DNA of 64,000 nt from the NCBI GenBank assembly GCA_004794785.1, contig SJOL01006411.1, positions 409,615-473,614 on the forward strand, in the 5' to 3' direction. Of this stretch, positions 26,470 through 39,810 are shown piece by piece; the stretch's first letter is position 1, and every line of letters starts with the position of its first letter. The DNA is from Opisthorchis felineus (lineage: Eukaryota; Platyhelminthes; Trematoda; Opisthorchiida; Opisthorchiidae). Made by a program: the position numbers and the translations under genes. The notes below the pieces were generated by a model that had not been told where the DNA came from, made no database searches, and saw nothing but the letters and a program-made list of their open reading frames with translations.

Positions 26470-26585
26470 CACTTGTGTACAATTTAGTGTCCAAATAGGA
26501 AATGAAGTTCAAGAAACTCGGGGACTACGCCTACCTGGTGGGGACCAAGAAGAATGAAACCACCGGTAGGTTATCGAATAGTTTC
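26470..26585 (+). repeat. Hammerhead-bearing repeat copy, decayed core
   Basis: The plus strand reads AACTCGGGGACTACGCCTAC, then CTGGTGG (26535-26541) where CTGATGA is expected, ACCAAGAAG as the stem II region, TGAAAC (GAAA at 26556-26559) and CACCGG. It carries the same arrangement as the intact copy at the right edge, in the opposite orientation. The two changes in the core should abolish cleavage. Confidence 0.65.
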
Positions 26586-28272
26586 CTGCGATACTATAAG
26601 CAATATTGTGTCACAATTTCATCTTGTTTACGGAGTGCCATCACTGGACAACCAAACCTGGGAGTAAGAATATCAGAACCCTACTAGATAAGGAGAATGG
26701 TGGCAGGCTTGAACAAGAGGGCACTTCCTGCCACACAACTTAACTGGTATGGTGCCAACATTGCAGTGCTGGTTAAAAAATACTGACAGAACAGGAAATA
26801 CTTTTTTGAAGCTGGAATCGGATACACCTTCTTCTAAACAAAAGTCTCAAATTATAGTCGACTGAAACACGTGGCTGGATTCGCGGAATCCAGAAACTTG
26901 CTTCCAAAAGTAGTCGGTGAGTCAACCCAAATCAGTCAAAGAATCATGAAAAGTCTAACTTAACTAGCCAAATGGTATTTTGCCACGTTTGCGTGTGCAT
27001 ATGCATCAAAAGCATCTCATTCTAAGGATGAGAGGAGCGATTTTTACTCAGCTGATGAATGCCATCCAGGCAGCACCCGCCAACGATAATCTTTTCCTGA
27101 TGGAAGATTTTGATTCTCAGGTTGATCAGGCTTGAAAAACCTGGAGAAGGATAATGGGATCCTCCCGAATTGAATCGATAAACAGCTCTTAGGTTGGCCA
27201 TAGCATATACACGCTTTAATTCTGGAGCTATCCTGAAGCTAGGGATATCAAATAGAACTAGAGTGGTACCACTATTGTTCTTCTAATCAGAGGTGAAGGA
27301 AGCCTATCAAGGGCAGACAATGACCATGGAAACAACCTATTTTGTTTTCATGCTAAAATCCCGGCTGGTGTTCTGACGGGTCGCATGAACGCGAGAATTT
27401 CGCGTAGAGAAATATCGTGGATTACGGGGACTAAAAGTAACATTGATTTAATTTTCAATTTGAGATAAAAACGACGGCAGGTCTTAAACAGAATTAACCT
27501 CTGAATTTTTTATTCACTGACATCGCAGAAGTCTGCAAATCAGTGAACAGTGAATCAAAACAGACCATTCTTCCGAACATGGGGGTTTTCGAACAAATTT
27601 GTCAATATTATCCAGTATTTCCCCTCTGAGATGAATGCTAACGTGGAACTACATCTCCAGATGTCAGGGGTGACACGAAAGTGAAACAAGGCTGCGTTAC
27701 GACGCAAATTTCATTCAGAACGCATCTAGTTGCGTGGAGGCGTTTCGAAACTCAGAAAATGGTGTGGTCGTTCGCTAACGTCTGGTTAGTCAGCAGTTCA
27801 ATTCAAAATACAATCTGACGGTTATTAAAGTCTTCTTGATCTCTTCTTCTAACCAATACAAATCGAAGGATTACAAAACTAAGGGCAAGCGATTCATACA
27901 CGTAAAACAAGGATAAACGGGGGTCTGTGGGTAAAAGTGTGAAAACTCTTCTTGTCACGAGCGGCCGGCGGTTAAGGGAACAGACCATGGAAGACAATTC
28001 GCGTGCGAAAGCTTTCTGGGCCCACAGATTCGGGATGTCTCAGTTATCGCAGTCGAGTTAGCTGGGGTCAAACAGTGATGTTAAGCACATCTTGGTGGGT
28101 AGGCACTTGACACAGTACTTGAAAAGTAGTTAGAATTCATCACAAATACTTTCTTGTCAGACAGCTGTCACGTGACCCGAAGTTTCGTAGATTGCTTTTT
28201 GCTTTATCGGAACATCCTGAAGTGGGGTTGCAGCGCTTAACCACTACATTCATGTCTGCAACATCCACTTTT

Positions 28273-28330
28273 GAATTAATCAATTAAATTAATTAATTAC
28301 TTAATTACTTAATTAATTAATTTGAATTAC
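28273..28330. repeat. AT-rich simple repeat (AATT/TTAATTAC units)
   Basis: Repeated TTAATTAA and AATTACTT units without coding potential. Confidence 0.9.
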
Positions 28331-30996
28331 TTGTAGGATCCTTGTTCTCTGTAGACCTGTTTGTGGGTAGGAGCAAGGTTTGTCAACCATGGAGATGGAT
28401 GATGAAGGAATAGTCTTTTTACTCGAAATTTCCCCCCCCCTCAGCACTATAATCACCGACAAAACGCTCCTCGAAGGGCTGAATTTTTAAATATCGAAGA
28501 AGAGAGTCTTCTTCAAAAGGCTTGAAATATTGTCCAGCAAAACCAGATTCACTGGAATGACGGGAAAAGAATACGTGAGGGAAGTAGGAGTGTAGATTAG
28601 GAACTGTCAGAAGTGATCAGACAACAAAGAACGTCTACCTAAGGTCATCAGGTGCGCGTATTCTCCAGCCATACGGTCTGCCCACTATTCATAAAGTTGG
28701 ATATCTTCCACTGCCCATTCTTGACAGGATCAAATCTTCCTTCCATCAGACCGCTTGCTGATTGATGAAACTATTCCTTCCAATTTGTGAGACCTTATAT
28801 AACCATAGCCGGTGTGGCTCTTTTTACTTTAACGACTTCTTCCGGGATACCTACATGACGGGCAAGATAATGTGCTCTTTTGCTGCGTTATCCATGTTTG
28901 CTAATGGTTTTTGTGACTTTACATAGCCGCATGATGCCTATTTCTACAATCAACTTTGGAACACCACTTTTATTTCGCACCTTCAATTTGGCGACAAACA
29001 AATATAGTGGCGGTCAACTCCTTAGTCGGGTCAATTCTAACCGGCACATTTATGGGCAAGTTGAAATTCATTTAACTGCAGTTGTGTCACAATCCACTCT
29101 CTACAGAGGCCACGTTTGTGATATTTTCGAATGTATTGCTCACAGTCGACAGTTGAGGAGCTAGGATGTATTATAATGGATTAACACAACTTTGTGTCGA
29201 GATTGGCTGGTGTGGGTTTCGGCTAGGCAGAGCTTTTCAGGAATGGTACGATCAGAATCACACTCATGCTGAATTTGATCCGGACATTCTCAAGTCGAGA
29301 GCTGCACACATTTCCGCATATGCCGCATTTTGGTTTACCTTGGAGGGAGAAAGTTCCAACGTTTTGCTTGCCCGAATATAGGATCGAGGTCTTCAGAAAA
29401 GCTACGTGGTATGGCCAGAACGAACGCACAGAGTAGAAGAGCAACAGTATCAATCTTCTGGTCAACGAGGCTTGTAAAGACCTCATCGGCCCCACTTAAA
29501 ATGCAGCACTGAGTCCCATGACAAAAAGCCTCATTGGAAATAACTATCGGGAAAATTTGTACTGCAACGCATGGAGTAGCCAAACAGTGATACAAGCACA
29601 TAAGTGAACAGCGAAAATTCACTTTTAAAAGCTTGATTTTTCCCAGCAGTTTTTGTCACCTTATCACCATGGGATCTCTGACGATAGCTTCACGCACTGA
29701 TTTGCGAATCGTACCAGGCCCTGAGGCAAAACTCTGATAAGGAAAATTGCACATATCAAAAAACGGGCGTATGGGGACTTCAGGTTTGTGAACCTTGGGA
29801 AAGCCGTACAGATCAGGAATACGTGACCAGTAGGCTTCGTTTGTTCAAACTAGTCCTATGTGATGCACCATTCTTCTAGTAGGCTTTTGAGTTTGGCTGC
29901 TAACTGTTGTTTTACATTCTCCGTTTTATTTTTTCTGTTAAACAGTGAATGAAACCTAGGGAGGACTGACAAAATAATATCCATTTCGGAATTGTGGTCT
30001 CGACCGTCTAGTAATGACACACCAGCATCTTTGTTTTGCAAACCATCAGGTCTTTGTTCTTTCTTATCTACCTGAAAGCGTCTCAGTGTTTTTCAGTGAG
30101 GGGAGATTGAAATTCCTTGGACAGAGGCAACGTCCCGTCTGCAGGCCTGACAATGGATACTGAAATGAATGCCTTCAATCACTGCGTTGGTTGCACGTGT
30201 AAACGCGCCTGACGGGACCACTGCCCGCGCGTGGACATCAGGGTCGGCATGTACGGAGCTGTTCTATTGTTTTCACTAGGGTATGTAGGAAAACGCTGAG
30301 GCTGTACCAACAACACACTTGATTGCCTAACAGATTTTACTTAAAATGCTCGAGCGAGATTTTCCAGATGCGATGATCAGATGAAATCCCAGCAGAAATG
30401 TTTACAAACAAGCCAAGACAAAATGCATGATGAAGAAGCAGCTCTGCCTGTTAGGTCATTTAAAACTCTCATCTTGGGTCTTCAATCACCGGTCCTCTAT
30501 CTGAACAGCTGAATGCTCAAACTGCGTTTTAACGGGAGTAGCCTTTGACAGTGTACCGAAATATTTATACCTCGTGGGTTCTGACCTATTTGGCCTTTGG
30601 TTTATAAACGTCTCTACACCTGTCAGGCAGTTACCATCAACGCGCGTGGAAGACGTCTCCTTGATTGGCAACTCATCACGAAGCTCGGCGAGCAGCTCAA
30701 CAACCGGAATGCAGTCTTTGTCGCTGAGCTGCTATCTCAGTGGGGAGGAGGTTATAGTAACCTTATTTCGGCCTCCTGAGAACTAGTTAGCCTGTTCGAA
30801 CTCCTGTCCACGTTGATTGCTGGAACTCTTACTCCTGGTAATGATGTCGTTGATACTGACAGTTCTGTGGCTGATCAGCAAAAATGAAAAAAAATCCTAG
30901 CAGTCAACTTGGATAGCATTTGTTGTTTTGTTCAATGGACGGACAACAAAAGTTACCAATAGACGAACTCACGAAAGGTCTCAAGCTACTACGTAC

Positions 30997-31275
30997 CTTG
31001 TGCTGTTTGGATCTGTGAAGCTCCGCTGAATCCACTTTTGATATCGCCTGCTTCTGCCTTGACAGAATAAGTGTACACCGGATCTGATTCACTGTAGGTA
31101 AAATAAGCAGGCGAGTAACTTTGCGTTTTGATGACATGGTTGTTCCGCCTTCCAGATTGCCTTACTTGATATGACATGGAACAGGCTGAGTACTTCTCGT
31201 CGATTCCCCACGACACTTCATGCACAGTTCTTGAGAGCATTTTTGACACTCTTGGGGCTGATGGTCTTGATAACA
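30997..31275 (-). CDS. FN3-domain protein exon, type A domain
   Basis: This exon encodes 93 residues of one FN3 domain. It starts 'LSRPSAPRVSKML', has the strand-B tryptophan in 'HEVSWGIDEK', the strand-C cysteine in 'YSACSMSYQVRQS' and 'VYTYSVKAEAGD', a clear strand F. The acceptor is TGCTTCTTTCACAG, a strong pyrimidine tract; the donor is GTACGT. Both introns are phase 1. Joining to the 39544 exon upstream makes a GTG codon and to 21879 downstream a GCT codon, with no stop. The length is close to a standard FN3 domain of about 90 residues. Confidence 0.9.
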
Positions 31276-34200
31276 CTGTGAAAGAAGCAGATAAGGGTGA
31301 AATGTTCTATACGGACATGTGGTTGACTGAAAGCTGTTACAGGGCCACATTTTTATTCTTTTTATAGAAAAATCGTCAGGATTTAAAATAACGATTGGAA
31401 AAATATTCGTGGTTCTGTGGCACAACTCATGTACTTTTAGTTTCGTGTTTGCAGAGGAGTGCATCTAATATGAGCAGTTAGAGAGATAGATAATTCATGC
31501 GGTCCCCGTTGACCAGATCCTAGTTCGGAACCTCTTCCAATCTCCTCCAGAATAGTCTGTCTGGGCAGATGGTTTTAGAACACAGATCGCAACGAGTTTT
31601 GTGTGTATCCCAGCGACATTTCACTTCGTTTGCAAAAAAACCTTCGGCAGAAGCATGACAAAATTTTGCGAGTTAGAATAGTCTAACACAGCGGATATTT
31701 CGTCCAACTTTTGAGTTCCCGTTACGGAATCAAGTAGAAAATTAAACTCAAGCGCACTTCCTAGTGTTGTGAAGTGTACTGAGTTCTGGAATCAGCGTAA
31801 CGTTGACAAAATCAAAAATGATATTACCTGTCAGTTCCGGAGTGGCACGCACACCCGTGGTTCGGTGATAGAAATTTAGTGACGAAACAGGCCGAAAGAA
31901 AATTGTGTGGTTCGAATAATCATTTTGATCTCCCTTTAGGATCCCATATTGAACAGGTGGAAATATCCAACAGACTCTGACAGGTTGGATGCGATAAATA
32001 TAGCTTCATGTTAGGAAAATATCCTTGACGTCATTCAGAACAAACACTGGCTATGTAAACAATTGTTCACAGATAATCATCAGCTGGTCCACTACACATC
32101 ATGGTTGAACGTAAAAGTCAACATACAAGTTTCAAGCTTCATTTGCTCCTGTTAACCCACAGATGGTGTACAACTCGGTCACACATTCACCACGTCCTGA
32201 CTTGAAAGCCAGTTTGGCCGAAGTGTTTGTTTGCCAGGGATGGAACCGTCAGTTTATGCAGATGGCCTCAGCAATATCCAGGATGCGTGTACGTACATTT
32301 TGGAAGGACTGGGTGCCAACCTGTACATCGCTTTTATTGTATTTTTCTTGTTGCCCATGTCCACCGCGTAAGCCCATGTCCTACCAGACCCTGAGTTGTG
32401 AACTAAACGGTGTGGGTAGTGCTCCCTTGTGCAGCTGGGAAGCTATTGTATTGTGCGACCCATGCAGGATCCACTATAAACACAGCTGAATGAAGAAATA
32501 ACTTGGATTAGGACAAGATTGATAGCTTATCTTTGCTATTTGTGGCAATAGCTTGTCGGTTTGCAAAGCAGCGGAGTAATTGTGAAGCGCTGAATGTATT
32601 TTTGAAGGCACTGTTTGGTCGTCTATTCAATAGCTCTGTCACTGAATCAGTTTCGCACGGTAAACAAAGGAACAGGCTGTTATTTTCTTCCGTCATACTC
32701 TGTGGTTGAGGAGGATTTTGTTGGCAATTTCAATCCATCTTTTACAGCACATTCAATGTATTCAGTCCGCTTTGTAGCGTACCAGTTGAGCAAGTGTTAA
32801 GATCTCTTATTGCCAGACACTTCACTATTTGTCGCTTCCTTTTAACGGAGCAAAACGGTGAAAGTTGATATATCAACTAGTCAGAGTTTATTTGCGCTGC
32901 AGCGTGCCACCAGGTAACTGAGTTTATAGAACATCCAGAAAATGCATCTTGTTGCACATGTTTTTTCCATGGCGGAATTACGTGACTAAAGTGACTAACA
33001 AACTACCTAGACCAACATCGCCACCAGATACACAAAAGAAACAACACCGAATGTCGGTAATAGTGGTCTAAGCAACCGACTGAGGTTCGTAGTTTTCTTC
33101 GTTTCAACGTAGCCATCAACACCTCAGCTAGTAGATACAGATTGTCAAATCCCTGATGATACCAATCTTATGGCTGTAAAAACATCCTCCAAGAGACTGA
33201 ACACTTAAAAAGCATTGTACCACCAGTTAATTCATCTTGAGAATGGACAACACAACTTCGTTGTTCAACCCAGTCGTTATAAGGAAATTTAATTGTTTTG
33301 ACCAAAGGATTGTCGGTAAAGAGTGATGGGAAACTCTAGGGAATCATTAATTTAGCTATCTTGTCCTCGTCGTTGCACCCATCAATCGATTCCGAGGTAT
33401 CACGTGGGGAGTGTGCGGACAAACGTTGTATGGCTGGTTCTGATAATTTCATCAACCAATTGGCTACTGAAGGGGAAAGTGAGCTCATCATAGCCAGACT
33501 TGTGGATCTTTGAGAACCCATGGTGGCAAGGGAAGGTAAATACAACAGGCCTGATATGTTAAAGTTGACCAAGGCTATGGTTCTGTTCGTCTCAATGCGA
33601 CCTTAGACATTTGGTAAGCTGGTCCTCGGTGAGTAGTCTTTACCTTTTTGCTTAGGTATACAACTTACTCAACCAGTTTAAATCCCCGAGGTGGCGTGAA
33701 TCTGCCACCAGGACGACGAGTTTACATTTTGACTAGGCGGCTGATATCTTAGTTTGGAGCAGGTTTCTCCATTGCTTTCAAATTGCATTCGATAATTAAG
33801 TTAGAAGTAAACAGGTATAGTATCTACTTCTTACATTTTGAGTATAGGTCTCTTGTACAAAAAGGACCTGTGAACACATCTACCACAGCCTTAATGGACA
33901 ATGTGCCCAAGGCCTTCTAAGCCTACGGTTTAAGGGGCAGCTGTGTACCTACGCAAGGGCTTGAAAGTTGCCCACCGCGTTTGACAGCAGTCTGTGCTAA
34001 CTTATCATTGCCTGCGGAATGTTTCTTGAGGAAGCATGCAGACAGTGCAAAAACTATAAAGATGATATTGAAGTATGCGGGAATCCAACCACATAGTAAA
34101 CCTTGACTAGGACTTGCGTTGACAATGGAACCAGTTTTAGCCTGAAAATACATGCAAAAACTGGTTCCCTGAAAATACAAGGGGGCGAGATGGCTCAAGT

Positions 34201-37200
34201 GGTTAGAGCGCGAATTTACTGACAGGGAGTTCCGTGGTTCAAACCCGAAATCTGTCTCTCGGCTTCCCCCGTCTAGGCTTGGGCAACCTGGCAGTATCCC
34301 AGCCCTCGTGCTTCCTTCGGGTGGCATGGCAGCTAGGCACCGGAAGGGTGTTACAGCTCAACGATTTTTTTCCTGAAAATACATCACGAAGTCCGATATT
34401 TAGCAAATGAACGACGCTAGAAAGGATATGACTTCACAATGGCCTCAAATGGGCAGTCTTGGGAGTTTGTGGCTGAACAGTAGCATCAGTGACGCAGAAT
34501 GGAACCCAATATTGTTAATAGTGTTCACTTATATTGTATAGACTTTCAGTGTCGTCACTCCTCTTTCCTCCTATGATATATTGGGTTGTCTGGTACAGGC
34601 GATCTTCTGTTTATGGTGGGCGATTGGATAACATTAGGGACAAATCGTCGGCCCGCTCTGGTTGAACTGCTATTTGATAGGCCAAAATCGTTAGTACAGG
34701 CCCTACTACCTTGCCGTTCGAAAACCTTGACAACATTATCAAACCCATCCACCATGCATCTGGCTGAGCTACTTTGTCGACCTAGTCGCGACCGTGTAAG
34801 CCACACAACAACAAGCCTTCATGAACGAACAATGCAGTAGTACAAAATTCACCATGGGATTCGAGAGAGAACAAGGAACTATAAGTTCTCTTAACCGTAG
34901 GTTATCTGTTGACTTCAGCCAAGGATTCTCGGTCGAAATTCGCAGGAAACCTGGACATTCAGAGAGATACCTACATTAAAGTCCCCGTATCCACACTAGG
35001 TCAAGCGTGCAGTGAGTCGTGTCAAGAAACTATGCTCGGATGAATCCACAGGAGTAGATGAAGTGAAACGAATCAGCAATGTTTTACAGCAAAATACCCT
35101 CATTGATTTACTGAGCGCAGTGACGGAACTCGGCGAAGACACCAACAACCACCTTTTCGTGCAGTTGTGGCAAGTTCTTTATCGGTAGAATCGACAACTC
35201 GATTAAGGTACTTAAGAAGCGGCCCATGTTGCCACTTTGGGTTTTTTGAAAAGTAAACAGTTTGTGCAAATAGACAGTTCTTCTCAGCACACATTGTCCC
35301 CAATCCGTCAGCTGCTGGACGCTAAAGTTGATGAGAACGAAACCCGTAATCTGACAACATCTCATTTACTCTTGTGAACAAATCACCCGCGGTTATTGTA
35401 CCACGCATGCTACGCTTGAAGGCCATTTATTCTGTTGCACAAAATTCGGGATTGACCCCAACGACAAACATCGAATTTATGATGTATTGTGCACAGTGGT
35501 GTACTCTGAGAAGGTAAGAGAGAATTATGATTCCAGAATGAAAAGTTGGGCCTACGCAGAGTGGTCATGGCTTGGTGCTCGCGTTACAAATATTGGGACG
35601 ACTCGTTTCAACCTGAGCGAGCTTTTATCGTTAGCCAGGGGATCAACTGAATCCCTTTAGCTAAGCCAGTTATTGATGTGAGCATTCTTCCATGGTATTT
35701 CTCCCCTCCAGGCATTTGTGTCTGAAAAAGGTGGAATTGAGTCAAAAATTGTCTGCCTTCGTGTCCTGCGGATTAGTCCTCCTACTAAGTGACAAAATCC
35801 ATGTCTCATAGTTTGTTTCATAAACAGGGATGTTGCTTTTGGAGAGGTTATTCTTAGGAGTAGAACTCTACTAGACTGAAATTAGTATTTCACCGTATCA
35901 GAAAGTATCTAGCAAGTTCAAGTAACTTTTATTTACTACTTGGGAGCACTTGATCTGAATGGACACTAAGCTATCTGGAGGATGTCTCATTACTCAAGCA
36001 AACTTCAGTCGGAACAGGTTAGCCCCATTTCTGATGGGTATTTTTCTTGGTTCATTTGCAGTTACTAGGTATAATAAGAAAAGTAGGTTAAAAAAGAAGC
36101 TTACAATGAATCAATGCCCGATCAAAAGAGGATCGATTAACTCCCAACCAACGTGTCATCATGTGTGTGCTTAGGTCACACCAATTAATAAACTGCTTCA
36201 CTTATACAATATATGTGGTCCTCTAAGTAAACTAATCCCATATCTTCATAGCGTTCGCTTAAAACAAATTACACGTGCACACAATTACCAAGAAAATCAG
36301 GATTTACCTGACGCAATAAAAACACCAGATATCTTGCCATTCGCAGATCAATATACCTTGAGTCTACGTGTACGAAGGAACCACTGAATAATGTTTCATT
36401 GATATAAGAACCACTCTTTTATGCTCAGTTTGCTATCACCTGCTTTATCTGAGCTAGGCTAACTGTCTGTGGCCCTAACTTCTATGTAATTTTTTCACCT
36501 ATGACTTGTTGGCTATCAGCAACTATTGCAAGGGATAGGTTTCAGGTGAAGTACTCAGTGCTAGCAAGTAAAACTACTAAGAGTACACATCTCGCTACCA
36601 TGGGTATGACTACCGTTTTCATTTTTCTACTCCCTGATGATGAGAAAATCAATATCCCATTACACTGTGGGCACTTCTGAAAGATCGGAACTTGTTGAAT
36701 GATTTCCACACACTATGAGAAATGGGACGGACGCCTTATAATATTCGCCGAATGGCAATCCGCTAACACTAAAGCTCCAACTTTAAATTCCTCATAGAAT
36801 GGACAGGAATTGAACAACCTGTTATGTATCAAAATATTAGTGGGGCAAATTTTGAAAAGGGATTGTATACCTGATTGTTTTGAATCCTAAGGCCAATATC
36901 CGGGTCATAACAAGAGATGCACTGATTCAAGTTTTTCACGAACTGACGGACTCGACAAATCGGTTGTGCTGAATTAGCCGGTGCGCCGGCTAACTCTCAT
37001 TGATTCGCGAATATACCGATCCACTATAGGTGTCACAGTACTAATGCCGTCATACTTGTTGTGACCTTTGCATGATTTTCCCATGAAGGAAGCCGACTAT
37101 TTTGGAGTATTACCTCATAAGGGTTCTGTCCCAGCGCAAACTGTCAAATTACGCTTGTCAGGTTAGGTTTTCCAATAGTCACGGTCGAAGCAGTGTGCAA

Positions 37201-39543
37201 ATCGACAACTCATTTTTGAATAATAGGCAAATCGGACTGGTCGGTAAGTACTGTGTCCGGTGTGCTAACTAGTTGCAAAATCGGTGCACCTTTAGCTTCT
37301 ACATTGGTTTAATCGATGATTATACCAACGGGTAGAATGAACGTAAATGAGACACCTAATTATATCAGGCTGCTCGATTGATTTTTTTCACTGGAATGCT
37401 TTTATAGGTTTCCGTCGATCCATATCACACAAGTGATCAGCGGAAATTAAAATTTGATGAAACGGTCCAGTTGATCACGTAGTCATTCCCACAGTCATTA
37501 TCCGATCCCCTGGGAAGCCTTGCAGCAGTTCGGACTAAAAGCCTATCTTTTCCAAAAGGATGGGCATTTGTGACAGACTGACGCACAGAAAGGTCGAATC
37601 CACTTTAAATCTAATGATTCGATTGGTTTTAGTGTTTCCTTCTCAAACAAGATAATTTTGCAAATACTTTGAGTGCAAAACTAAGTACGGTAGCAACAGC
37701 AGACAGGAAAGGTAATGGTCCTAATGGAGGTGAAATCAGTCAGTGTTGAAAAGCCGAGAAGCACTGGCAAAGTGTTAAAATGCTTCAAAGTGAAAATTGC
37801 AATAGCTGCTCTGAACTTCTTACATGGAAGTTTCACAGTCGTTTTACGGAAATGAATCAGATGGACGATCCTGACCCTGACATCACCATACGAGTCAGAC
37901 ACTGATGGTGGCAAAACATTCTGACTTCCCAGGTAGTTGGTGGCACCGATAGTACAGGCTTCCGGCTTACGTACCGATGAGGCGTGGAATCACGTTAACT
38001 CTGTTGTAATGTGTCATTTTGATTCAGAGGACTAGAAATGCTGGGTAAACTTCTGCAAGTTTCAAACGTCCTGTTCCCACTATCAATCTCATTAGATCTG
38101 ACAGAAGCGCGCTGCAGTATTTGAACACATATTTCACTATCTACACTCGCGGAAACTCTGCTGGTCAAATCACAGTATGCACGAAAAATTTTGAAACAAA
38201 CCAGTTTTGCAAGTGTCTACCTGCCCTCTTGAAAATGGTGGAAACTTGAGTGGCTGATGTGGCTCTTCCTTCAAACGAACAATTTTTATGGTTGGTGTTT
38301 GATCTATTCCGGCTTACTATAGCATACTGTACAGCACAAACATGACCATCGTTCATAGTAGACTTTTGAAACCATGAGTATCTTGTAGACTACCCAACAA
38401 AAAGCAGGTTTTTCAAAAGAATATGTTGATCAGAATGAACTATCGTGTGATAGGTTTTTGTATTATTTGAACCTATATGGTATAAGCTTTTAGTAGAGTA
38501 TACAAGGTAAACAGTTTCTTCCAAACGTTCAGTCAAAGTAGCACATTTTGCTCAATTTCTATATTGCAATAAGAGTTCTAAGTACAAATAGAAGTAGAAA
38601 TAGGTCACCGAGAAAAAGTAGGTCTCATGTTGTCCATGAAAAAATACATCCAGCAGATGAATTTTTTGATGATAAACCTAATGCAACAGTGTACTGTCAA
38701 GTTTACCTGTTATGTTTCAGGGCATTCTGGGATGTGACAGGAAGGTTTGTTTTTAACCCACAGGTTGTGGCAATAGATCTGCTATTAGTTTGGCTTTATG
38801 CAAACGTTCAATATGCTTCACGCAGCCTGCTGAGATCGTATCCAACATGCAGTTACTGGCTCGCTGGAATTATCATCTTTTACGTGCCCGACAGCTTATA
38901 AAAATTCGGAGGATTTTCGGGCATGCCCAGGCTCCCCCTAGTTTTTTATTTAGCAAGTTACTTCATGAACCGTCCAAGTAAAAGAAGTGAAGAAGTAACC
39001 CGCAACAATGCGCAGAAGTTGCCTGCTGCACTTGTGGTGAGACGATGTCGGCTAGCCTCATAATCAAAAAGGATAAAGTCCCACGGGTCGCATGACTTTT
39101 CTGCCCGGGAAGTCATCATCTGAAGAGCCATCAGACTCGTGAACACGAGAAGGCTAGTCGCGCAGTTGAAGGATGAGTGAAGTAAGTACGAGTTAATCAC
39201 ATTGCTGATTAGCCACTCGTGGTCAAGTGGAGTAGAGTACGGTTATCCACCATAATGTCACAGGTTGGAAACCCTTGGGGTTTTCGTGGGATGCGCACTA
39301 CCGAGGGTTTCTAACAAGTGTATAATGGCTACATGGTTGTTTGGCACAGATCGCCTCACTTAGTGGGAAGCCTGGTTTGCCGGATCGAATGATGTATAGC
39401 ACCTACTACTAAAGCATCACCTCAGATTTGACTGGATTCGGAGGAGCACAAAGTAACCTTTTTTAAGTCGTTTCATTTTTATTCTGGAGTCATTAAACTT
39501 GCTCCGCCTATGTCAACTCCACATAAATAATTAGTACACTTAC
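31276..39543 (-). other. Intron of the FN3 gene (8.3 kb)
   Basis: The one element I can define is the tRNA-derived SINE at 34180-34371. The stretch 39035-39235 resembles 24010-24130. I recognise nothing else in 31276-34140 or 34390-39030; several short open frames there have no domain signature. Confidence 0.65.
34180..34371 (+). mobile_element. tRNA-derived SINE with target-site duplication
   Basis: The head is tRNA-like: TGGCTCAAGTGG (34191-34202) is an A box and GGTTCAAACCC (34236-34246) a good B box, about 33 bases apart as in tRNA genes. GGGGG at the start can pair with the CCCCC near 34266-34270. A family-specific body follows, and the element ends in a run of seven T, a polymerase III terminator. 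The 12-bp sequence CCTGAAAATACA flanks it at 34168-34179 and 34372-34383, a target-site duplication; a further copy at 34141-34152 predates it. The body near 34275-34305 shares AACCTGGCAGTATCC with the RTE 5' region. The element depends on a LINE for movement. Confidence 0.8.
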
Positions 39544-39810
39544 CTTTTGGATTTACCTTCACCCTCCGAATGGTCGAACCTCTTTGAACTTTCTTCCCAT
39601 TTAGCAGCCGGATCTCTACAAAGTATTCCTTGCAAATTTGCAGAGAATCCAAAACGTGTGAAGGTATTCCAGTCGGCGCTGGAATTTCTCTTTCGGTTTC
39701 CGACAGTAACACCAGCTTTACAGTATTACCCGTAGGATAAGGGCTCCAAGTTACGGTAACATTGTTTTCGGAAATTGTGGTTGTTTCAATGTTTGTAAGC
39801 TGATTTAGGG
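39544..39810 (-). CDS. FN3-domain protein exon, type B domain
   Basis: This exon encodes 89 residues of one FN3 domain. 'NNVTVTWSPYP' is a typical strand B with tryptophan. The one cysteine lies before strand F in 'SLQICKEYFVEIRLLNG', which retains the Y-x-V-x-I pattern. The acceptor is ATCTTTTAG and the donor GTAAGT; phase 1 at both ends. Upstream joining to 43120 gives a GCC codon and downstream to 30997 a GTG codon, both open. It is the shortest of the FN3 exons. It supports the alternation of type A and type B domains along the chain. Confidence 0.88.

Larger units (their letters stand above)
22155..30996 (-). other. Intron of the FN3 gene (8.8 kb)
   Basis: It holds a trinucleotide repeat (22348-22398), one hammerhead-type copy (26470-26585) and an AT-rich simple repeat (28273-28330). 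A stretch near 24010-24130 resembles one near 39035-39235. Much of the rest (22400-24000, 24140-26460, 26590-28260, 28340-30990) shows nothing I can name. Confidence 0.65.

Noticed and set aside
34180..34270. Possible functional tRNA gene
   Set aside because: The boxes are tRNA-like, but the anticodon arm does not fold cleanly and a SINE body, T-run and target-site duplication follow.
34555..34840. Overlapping open frames on both strands
   Set aside because: No motif in either; the peptide faintly recalls retroelement gag-like sequence, but I cannot support it.
38548..38901. 117-codon plus-strand open frame, basic N-terminus and hydrophobic C-terminus
   Set aside because: No recognisable domain, no splice context and AT-rich surroundings; length alone is not enough in 64 kb.
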